IMG/VR virus record: IMGVR_UViG_3300021373_003546
Span: 1 to 27,888 of that record
Strand: one strand, 5' to 3'
From: a virus
DNA: 27,888 bases
Shown here: one piece after another, positions 6,977 through 15,600 of the stretch
How positions within the stretch are numbered: the first letter of the stretch is position 1
Layout: each line of letters opens with the position of its first letter
Notes under the pieces: model-generated
Seen by the model: only the letters and a program-made list of their open reading frames with translations
Told to the model about the DNA's origin: nothing
The model's database searches: none
Translations under genes and position numbers: made by a program

Positions 6977-7699
6977 TTATCCATCAAGGAGGTCTCTAAC
7001 ATCGCCCCCGCCGTCATCTACACCGCCACCTGATAATGTAGCTACTACAAAGAAAGAATCTGTTTGTCCAGCCCATGTAACAATAACTTCTTGTGTAAGA
7101 GTTGATATAGGGCTTGTCATTTGCCAAACATCAATAGTTCCTGTCCATGTTGTCATGCCAGTTTCCATATTAGTTATACCCGCTGTTGGGTTATTAACTT
7201 GCCATCCACCAGGATTAATTAAACTAGGAGCAGTAGTAACAGATGGGGGAACTGGGCTCACACCTGATACAAGAATTTGATATGTTACAGTTGCTGGGCT
7301 AGATGATGAAGTACCAAAAATCTCAACAGCAGTTAGATTTGTTGTATTACTAGTCATCGTAAATGTACTATTTGATGTAGTTGGAGTCGGCGTTGGAGGA
7401 ACTGGAGTTGCAGTTGCCGTTGGAGGAACTGGAGTTGCAGTTGGAGGAACTGGCGTGGCAGTTGGATTTACTGTAGCACCAGCTTGACTCACACTAATAG
7501 AATCTGTTGTTGTACCATCCTCATGTGTCACTGTTAGAGTTGCACTTCTAGCTCCACCTGTATTATCTGCAATTTCAATATTCCAACTATCAGAAGTACC
7601 TTGTTGTGTAATAGTGATCCAACTAGAAGCCGGATTATTCCACGTGTATAAGGCACCTTCTGGTGATGTTGTTATTGTTCTTGTATATGTATAAGCCAT
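6977..7699 (-). CDS. Virion adhesin with BACON-like domain and Pro/Thr linker
   Basis: This 240-residue protein has two beta domains joined by a linker. Residues about 12-75 match the BACON pattern: a W-x-x-I strand (SSWITITQQG), an N-x-x-x-x-R-x-A-x-L-x-V strand (NTGGARSATLTVTH) and the terminal SISVSQAG. BACON domains are typical of Bacteroidota surface proteins and of tail proteins of gut phages, and are thought to bind carbohydrate or mucin. A Pro/Thr/Ala/Val-rich linker (about 80-108) contains repeated PVPPTAT. The C-terminal domain (about 110-225) is an unrecognised beta sandwich ending in a glycine/aspartate-rich tail. It lies 20 bases after the collagen-like fibre gene, which shares the linker repeat, so the two probably form the adsorption apparatus. 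The start is preceded by an AT-rich leader without Shine-Dalgarno. Confidence 0.7.
   Translation of the reverse strand: MAYTYTRTITTSPEGALYTWNNPASSWITITQQGTSDSWNIEIADNTGGARSATLTVTHEDGTTTDSISVSQAGATVNPTATPVPPTATPVPPTATATPVPPTPTPTTSNSTFTMTSNTTNLTAVEIFGTSSSSPATVTYQILVSGVSPVPPSVTTAPSLINPGGWQVNNPTAGITNMETGMTTWTGTIDVWQMTSPISTLTQEVIVTWAGQTDSFFVVATLSGGGVDDGGGDVRDLLDG
7392..7460 (-). repeat. Short direct repeats encoding PVPPTAT linker
   Basis: Three copies of a 21-base unit (plus-strand gttggaggaactggagttgc followed by a) start at 7392, 7419 and 7440; the third has two changes. They encode the Pro/Thr linker of the BACON protein. An 18-base core is identical to copies in the fibre gene at 8724. Confidence 0.85.
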
Positions 7700-7720
7700 T
7701 TTAGTTTTCTATTATAATTT

Positions 7721-9652
7721 TTATCCTCCCCTTGGGCCGTCAGTTTGTCCTTGTGTTAAAGTTCCATTTATAGATAATGTAACATTTGTATCATCTGAGT
7801 GTCTAATAACTAAAGGATCTAGCGTTATACCAACTGGAAACTCAGCCCCAGAGTCTAGGCTTTGGATAATCATAGAACCAACATGTGCTCCTCCTATAAA
7901 CGTACCGTATGTAAAAGAAACGCTAATAAGATTATCTTTTGATACTAAAACTGGCACTGGTTGAGAAGCTCCAAACGAACCAGTCATTCTCCACGCAATA
8001 CTAGTTGTGCCTGTTCCTGGGCCGTTTTCAAAATCACTTACATTATAGCTAGTTTCTCCATTTTGAAATTCAATTGTATTACTTGTTGCAACGACACAAT
8101 CACTAATGCCCATAATTTCATCTTCCATAAATGCAAATACCTTTCCTACTTGCGATGATGCGCTACCAGTAGCTGCAGTAACAACTCTTGAAGTTTGACC
8201 AGGTCCAGCACCGCTAATAGAATCACCCACTACAAATGTACCATCATCTACATATGTGTATGTGTTCGAAGTTGTTGCATCACATGATGTGTTACCTGTC
8301 GGACCAAAAGAAATAGTAGCAGAATTATCTTCAGCTTCAGTATTGATTTCAAACGTTACATCTATTGTTGAATTCTGTGAACCTGTTATCAAATCAAATG
8401 TAATTGTACCTGTGTTAGCCGTAAAATTAGTCTCAGAAACTTCGTTTACACCAGATGTAGTAGAGAATATTTCAGCATAACTAGTTGTACCATTAGTGTA
8501 TATAAAATCTCGACCCGGAACTGTAGCAACGTTTACAGTAATTCTAACACTTGCATTTTGATCAGATTCAAATGAACCTCCACTTGTGCCTAACCCAAAA
8601 CCATTTACAGATACACTAGGATCTGAATTATTCCCATCAACGTTGACCGAAATAATATTCCAATTTGATCCAGAGTTTCCTTCTAATAAATTTAATGTTG
8701 TAGTTACTGAACCTGGTGTTGGTGTTGGAGGAACTGGAGTTGGAGGAACTGGAGTAGGCGTTACACCTGTGTTAGGTGATCCATCTGCATTTGCATCAAT
8801 ATCTCCACCACTAATTGTAATAGAGTTTGGAGCCGCAGCGCCACATGGAGCCATACAAAATTCTGTCCAACCACCGTCACTTAAATAACCTTCAAACGTG
8901 TCATTCCCAGAATTATATCTAACCATACCAATTGCAGGTGAAGTTGGATCTGTATCTGAAAGTTTTACGTATCCCTTAAACTCAGCATTTGCATCTATAT
9001 CAACAATACCAGTATTAGCTTGTAATTTAATGTTAGTAGCACCTGTAGAAATTAGATTGATTCCAGCTGCCGTGATTGTAGTTGTAGAAGTAGAATCTAA
9101 GTCAATTTTATTAGTGTTAATCGCAACCTCAATATTGTTTTGTCCAAAATCATTTTGAATGGCAAATCTAGTAAACTGCGAAACCGTATCATATCCACTG
9201 GTGATAACTAATTTAGCGGCTGCGGTATCATCATCTACTAGCATTATATAGTTATCAAATGTACCTGTGTGTTTTTTAACGGTAATCTTAGAGTTTAAAT
9301 TAAGTTCACCGTTTGCAGCGCTAGTTTCATCAAAGGCTTCATCACCTACATAAATAATTGGCGTTGAAGAGAGTCCTAATCTTTTAGGCTTTAAAAGTTT
9401 ATAAGTAGTTTGATCAATACTGTGCCATGGCCCTGAATCACCGGCGTCACCCTTAGCACCGACAGCGCCTTCGTCACCTTTTTCACCTTTTTGACCAGTT
9501 AAACCGACGTTTCCCTGTAAACCTTTTTCACCCTTCTGGCCAGCAGGGCCACCGCCGTTTGCTAGAATCTGATCAAAATTATAGTTAATCTTCTCAAACT
9601 TAATAGCGTCAGAATCGCTAGGGTGTAATATTTCTTGAATATTGATTGCCAT
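7721..9652 (-). CDS. Collagen-like tail fibre / receptor-binding protein
   Basis: This 643-residue fibre has a mosaic layout. Residues 1-32 form a short helical head with IQEIL (5-9) and INYNF (22-26), shared with the 190-residue protein and probably the attachment point to the virion. Residues 35-74 are about 13 collagen-type Gly-x-y triplets (GPAGQKGEKG onward), which would form a trimeric stalk. A strand-rich shaft follows (about 80-230). A fibre-tip motif, IGMVRYNSGNDTFEGYLSDG (241-260) with GGWTEF after it, resembles the knob module of many tail fibres. A linker TPTPVPPTPVPPTPTP (298-313) leads to a large Ser/Thr/Asn-rich beta region to the C-terminus, probably the receptor-contacting part. 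One base separates it from the stop of the giant gene. A promoter-like box lies 55 bases upstream, within that gene. Confidence 0.75.
   Translation of the reverse strand: MAINIQEILHPSDSDAIKFEKINYNFDQILANGGGPAGQKGEKGLQGNVGLTGQKGEKGDEGAVGAKGDAGDSGPWHSIDQTTYKLLKPKRLGLSSTPIIYVGDEAFDETSAANGELNLNSKITVKKHTGTFDNYIMLVDDDTAAAKLVITSGYDTVSQFTRFAIQNDFGQNNIEVAINTNKIDLDSTSTTTITAAGINLISTGATNIKLQANTGIVDIDANAEFKGYVKLSDTDPTSPAIGMVRYNSGNDTFEGYLSDGGWTEFCMAPCGAAAPNSITISGGDIDANADGSPNTGVTPTPVPPTPVPPTPTPGSVTTTLNLLEGNSGSNWNIISVNVDGNNSDPSVSVNGFGLGTSGGSFESDQNASVRITVNVATVPGRDFIYTNGTTSYAEIFSTTSGVNEVSETNFTANTGTITFDLITGSQNSTIDVTFEINTEAEDNSATISFGPTGNTSCDATTSNTYTYVDDGTFVVGDSISGAGPGQTSRVVTAATGSASSQVGKVFAFMEDEIMGISDCVVATSNTIEFQNGETSYNVSDFENGPGTGTTSIAWRMTGSFGASQPVPVLVSKDNLISVSFTYGTFIGGAHVGSMIIQSLDSGAEFPVGITLDPLVIRHSDDTNVTLSINGTLTQGQTDGPRGG
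8724..8753 (-). repeat. Tandem 15-base repeat encoding PVPPT linker
   Basis: Two exact tandem copies of plus-strand gttggaggaactgga (8724-8738 and 8739-8753) encode PVPPT units of the fibre linker. The first copy plus three bases is identical to the repeat core in the neighbouring BACON gene. Confidence 0.85.
9431..9550 (-). other. Collagen-like Gly-x-y segment of the fibre gene
   Basis: This stretch encodes about 13 uninterrupted Gly-x-y triplets with many Lys-Gly-Glu and Lys-Gly-Asp units, favourable for a short triple helix that trimerises a phage fibre. GQKGEKG occurs twice. Confidence 0.9.
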
Positions 9653-9653
9653 T

Positions 9654-12600
9654 TTATGACTTTATTTTTATTACAGGTCTTATATCATAAGAATAACCTA
9701 ATCTTTTATTATATATCAACCTAAAATTCATTGGCTTTTGAACGTGAGATCTGTATGCATAATTGTTTTGATCTTGTTCAAATCCACCTTGTGTTACCTC
9801 AGTAATATCATTTACAATGCTTATTGTTGATTCAGATCCTTTAAATCTTCTAATATAAAGATCAACCTCATCTAGAATGTAATTACCTAACAAGTTATTT
9901 TTAACATAGAGTTGAGCATCGTCATTCAGAGTCTCTTTGTTTCCAGCTGAATTTTCATTAGTTACATATCTAGATATAGTTGTTAAAACGCCATCTGAAA
10001 TCATAGTTTTAGTAAGAACATCTGTTATATAAAAATCAGCAATTATACTAGAGTCATTTTCAAAAATAACTACATCTGTTGGGTTATTACCATTAATTAA
10101 GATTTCATCTAACTCTTCTTCAGAACCAACACTTGACCACGTATACTTTAATAATGAATAAAGCTGTTTTGGCTTCATAATAGTTGAAGCTAAATATGAA
10201 CGCTCTTCTTTGGTTTCAAAAGTTCCAGGAACTGAAACTGATTCTCCACCTGCAAGAGATCTGCTATAGTAATCAAAATCCCAAGAAGATCTAAATACAT
10301 TTACATCTTTTTTATCAATTGCAATCTCACCAATTAACGGATACAAAGGTGGCTTATCACTTGTATTTGAAAGTTTAGTTACACCAGCTGGATTAATTTC
10401 ATTCACTTTGTGATAGAAGTGGTTTTTAATAATACCCCATTTTCCATCATGAGAACCTCCATCTTGAATAAAGCCCAAGTTAAATGCAACACCACATCTA
10501 TTGTAGCGATTATAATAAGCCTTAGCTCTATTAACTTCTAATAAATCTCTTTGAGAGTGTTTATAAAGTATCTCTTCAAAAGTCCATTCGTTATCATTCG
10601 TAGTAACTTGATTTCTATCAACTTTAAAATGAGTATAGACATCAGTAAACGTTACAACTGGTGTAAGATCTACGGTATAATTACCATTATGTCTAATCAT
10701 AAATGGGAAGTATTCTTCGTCACCTTGAATAATGTTATAACCAATATTACCTTTAAATAACTTGTAGCTTTTTGGTTTATCATTGTCTTCTTCTAGTGTA
10801 AGAGCTGACTTCATAACGATTTCGTTTCCATCGCTAAAGTTAATCACAAATTGATTATTAAGTGCAACACCAGACTCTTCGATTGTAGTGTATTTTACTA
10901 AGTTATTATTTAGGTTAACCAAGTCAGCAACTGCGCCCGCTGTTAATTCTTCTAAAATAGTTTTATGAGCGTTAGCTCCACCACCAATGTAAGTATAAAC
11001 TGCTTGACTCTGTACAGTGCTCGGTAAAAATTCTACTTGTAAAATATCAGTATCATCATTAATATTAACCGGTTTTCCGCTTACAATAAGCGTACTATCT
11101 GACTCGACAGAAACTACACTAACTTTATATGTTTTTTGATTAGCTGTTTGTGGAAAAATATCAATGTAAATATCACCATATAATCCGCCTTCACCTAATG
11201 CAACTTGACTTTCAAAATTAGGAACACTTCCACCGAAATGAGAAACACCTTGAATCGTAAAAGGTCCGTCAGTATTCCAATTAATATTAGAATCATTTAG
11301 TTTTAGAGCACCGTCTATTGGCGTATTAGCATATACGTAATCATCTTCTAATGTATCATAAACAATTTTATGATTTAATTCATATAGAAGTTTTCTATTC
11401 ATATTACCTTTAACCCAATATTCACTTAAGTTAAGAGTAATAAAGAACACTACAAATTTGAATTTCTTATTTTGAATAACTTCAAACTCTACACTATTAG
11501 AATCAACATCTTCGTTAACCTTTAAGATTGTGCTGAATTTATAACCGTTAAATTGATTGTCTTTAACAAACTCGTTTGCAGTATCATTAACAAATTCCTT
11601 TCTATTCTTAAAGTCAACTTTAATACCTTTAAAAATAGTACTAGCAAAGCTAACATCATTTCCACCTGAAATAATAGAATACTTCTTCTTTAATTCGGTT
11701 TTAATAAATGAATTAATAGTCTCATCAATTGAGTTTAACTCAGCATCCCCAGCATTAATGTTACTGTAAATATTAATAAGATCTTCTCTAGATAAACTCT
11801 TTTCAAAACCATCGCTAATCATAAACTTATTGAAATAATTATACTTAACACTCTTAAACATGTTAGGTGTTAATTCAAATCCTTCAATAAAGTTTAGATA
11901 ACTAAAGGTATCGTTGTATTGATCATATCTTAAATATTTTGGCATCTTTTCCATGTAGAACCACTCATGAGTCATTGCGTCCTTGTCTCTATCTGTGACT
12001 GTTAAATCAGGCGCAAAGTTAGTTCTACCAAAGGCTTCGTTCGCGTTTAAGTAATATGGTTGTTCTCTAACAGTTACCGTATCCTTTAAGACCCATTTAT
12101 TAGTATTAGGTACTACTCTTGATCTATTAGCAAACTGTTTAACTTGATTCTCTTTTAGCCTATCATATTCGCTTGTGATTTGTTCAAAGTCAACATCATC
12201 AACAGACTCTTCATTTAATAAGCCCGATAGGTTTGAAAAATACTCTATAGGATCTAAGCTAAAGTCATCATTAAAAATATCTCTACTATTAAGTGTTGAC
12301 GTTTCAGTACCTGTGTCTATATCTACACTATTGAGTGCATTTTGATATGGTTCATAATTAATAATAGCAGAAGTTTCATACTTTAACTCCTTAAGATCAG
12401 AATTAGAAGTATCGTAAAAGTCAAAGTTCATATCGTATAGATTATACGCTGAGAACAGACCTAAACTAATTTCGTTTTCATAGAATACATTAGCTTCTCC
12501 TCTGGTTAAATCATTTTTATCTTCTAAAATAACTTTAGAATATTGACCATTAACCCTAGTAATATCCTCTACTATATCAATGATTTTATTATAAACACCA

Positions 12601-15600
12601 ACATATCTAGTTTCTAAATAATCTCCCGCTGAAATTTCACTTAGAGTTTCATTGTTAATAAACACTGATTTACCAGCTGAGTTTCCTCCACTTAAATAAT
12701 AAGCAGTCCAGTTTTCTAAGATAGAAGTACCATCTGCTGGAATTTCTGGAACTGTCGCATCCGCTGGTTTTGGTTTTCTAAGAGTTAAACTATTATAAAG
12801 ATCTAAATTTTCAAGTTCTAAAAAGTCAACTGAATTTCCTTTTGCAATTAAGAAAACAGACTGATTTAGTTTATACCCTGGAACTTCATTAACAACATAT
12901 ACATTTGTACCGACATTATATGCTCTAAATGCCGTTTCATTTGCATTAATACATGCCGCTAAAGCTACCGCTACATTTGTGGTTGTCCCTTGGTTAGAGA
13001 ATCTATGTCCATTGAATTTACCTTCAGCTATTGAATAGTCAGCAAAATAGACGTGATTTTGAAAATCAACGCTTGTTTGAATTCTACTGTTCTTAATAAT
13101 ACATGCACCTCCAGAAACTAGTTCCATTGTTAATTCACCCAAGTTTGCTGAAATTTCAGTTAAGTAAATTGAATCAGCATCAGAAGAAAGACTAACATAG
13201 CGGTCTAAATTTTGATTGCTTAATTCAACTCGAGCATTGTTAATCGCATCAACAATAGAGTTTCCAGTGCTAAACGACATGGAATAAATTGTACCCATGT
13301 TATTTAATGAAATCTCAACCGTTTGGTTAGACACAAACTTAATAAACTTAAATCTATTAGCCTCTTCTTTAATAACACTAATTGCAATTGAATCGTTAGT
13401 GACAGGTATGTCAACCACGCTCATTTTAACAAAGTCATAACCATGATCATTGTTTTCTACAATGTCAATAGACTTGCCTTTACCTTTAATACCCAAATAG
13501 TTTGGAATTTGTTGTAAGCTGTCCTCGATAGCGACCTTAGACTCATTAGCATTATAATAAGTGTCTGTTGATAATCTAAAGAAAAGATCACCTACCGTTG
13601 CGTATGCTAAAACGGGCATTGATGAAATCATCTTGTAAGATGGGATCGCCGTTGTAGGTTCGCTTGGATCAACATAAGAGTTTAGCTCTTTAAACTCATG
13701 AACTTTACCATTAATATTAAAGATTCTACCTCTACCTGAATCAATATCATCTACGTATAAACCAAAATATCTGTTAGCAGAATATTCTGAAGCTGATTCA
13801 TCATTAAATAAGAATTCTAAGTTTATCACATTAGCAGATGCCACTTGATTTCTTCTAAATCCATCTGTTAAAAAGTCATTAGCTTCTATTAGTGGTTTAT
13901 CGGTTAAAGTAAAGTCTTTGTATAGGTATTCACCTTTAGAAGTAAATCCACCTTTAATTAGATCAATACCATTATATGTAGACTTTTCATTCTTCTCAAA
14001 ACTAACTGTCATTGGAGCGCTTGGGAAAGTTTCATTTTGAACATGATTTCTCAAATACTTACCAATATTAGAATTAGTAGTTAAATCAAAAGTCTTAATA
14101 ATCTCAGCATTTTTTAGCATGCTTTGAATACGATTAAAGTTACCATCTGATGTATCGTTATAATTAATAGCAGTTGATGGGTTTTTAACCTTAAAGATTA
14201 CAAATCTTTTAGGAATGTTTTTATCAATCCAAATTGGGGCAAGTAATCTAAAGTCTTCGTTATGTAACTTAGAATAATTGTAAGTCGTACCGTAGTGATA
14301 TGCCTCTTCTGTTTGCTTTTCATATGAGTCTAATACAGTAAGATCAGAATATTCTCTTTTTGTAGTAAACATTATTTCATTTGGAGTTCTATTTACATTA
14401 TAGAATCTCGCAACATCATATGAGTATTGACCGTTTTCATTAACAGGGAACTTTTTATATTCAACTGCTGCCAATTCTTTAGTCGCATTAATACTTTCTA
14501 AGTATAGTTTATCTGTTGAATTAACTACTAATTTAACGTTAGTTGTTAATTTAGGGTTTGTTCTAAGAAGTGGTTTAGAAAGATTGTCTAACTTGTAGTT
14601 AGTTTCTGTTTCAAAGTTAGGATTTAATTGAGATAGTTGTGCATCTTCTACAAATGGAATATCATATGTAGACACTGTAATATCATTAGTACAATCATAA
14701 CATGTATCAAACATACTGATTGTTTGTTCACTTGCAATACCAATGTCTTGAGGATTTACCGCTGCAATTTCTATATTATTGTATGTGGTTTCATATCCAA
14801 AATTTTTAAGAGTTTGTACAGCATCGTTAATATTTTCTGCATAAATCTTATGTACATATTGCATACATTGACCACTTCCGCTTGATTTAAAATAACCGCT
14901 AGGATTATCAATCTTAAGTTGATCAACAAAATCTTTAACATAACTTGTACCTAAGTCTTCGTGAACATGAGATCCATCTGGGTTTATAGTGTGAATAATA
15001 TCATATAAACCGTCGATTACATATAATTGCCAGTAATTAGAAATTAAACCATTCTCGTTATCTGTTTCGGTAGATGGTGCACAATTCATAAATGCATAGA
15101 ATACGTTAGTATCATTAACGCCTGAATTCCACTCTAAATCTTCTTGTAAAGAAACCGTAGGCCTAACATAATTATCACAATTACCAAGTCTTGTTGCATC
15201 TTGACCTTCTACAAATTGGTCATTCGAGTTAAACGCATACCACTTAAAGTTTATACCATCTTCCTCGTTTGTCCAAACTCCGTATTCTCCGTTAACACTA
15301 AATGTACCAGTTGGCCACATATCAGAGATAATCTCGCCTTGTAAACCTTCTTGTGACATGTAAATTGGAATATTCTGCTGAATAATTTCCAACAAGGATT
15401 TACCTTCGCTTAATCCAAAACTATCTTGTGCAACTGCATACCAAATTGTAGTACTCGATGTAGAACCTTCACACAAATTATGAACACTTGTCGCGCTATT
15501 AATAGGAACGTCTACGCTCGAAATAGAATAGGAATCATATACTACTGTCGCTGGACATTTCCAAAATATACTACCAGTTTCTGGGCTATTTACCCAAATA

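Noticed and set aside
6958-7017. Longer start (ATG at 7017) for the membrane-anchored protein.
   Set aside because: It would overlap the BACON gene by 41 bases. The ATG at 6957 has the usual A-rich leader and puts the membrane helix near the N-terminus.
7382-7470. Short repeats considered as a CRISPR array or a diversity-generating variable region.
   Set aside because: There are no unique spacers, cas genes, reverse transcriptase or template repeat. The repeats are in frame and encode a Pro/Thr linker.
8586-8888. A 100-codon open frame on the plus strand, with others at 197-436, 1155-1388, 2716-2973 and 8256-8480.
   Set aside because: Each lies fully inside a convincing minus-strand gene in antisense and has no leader or recognisable domain, so it is a shadow.
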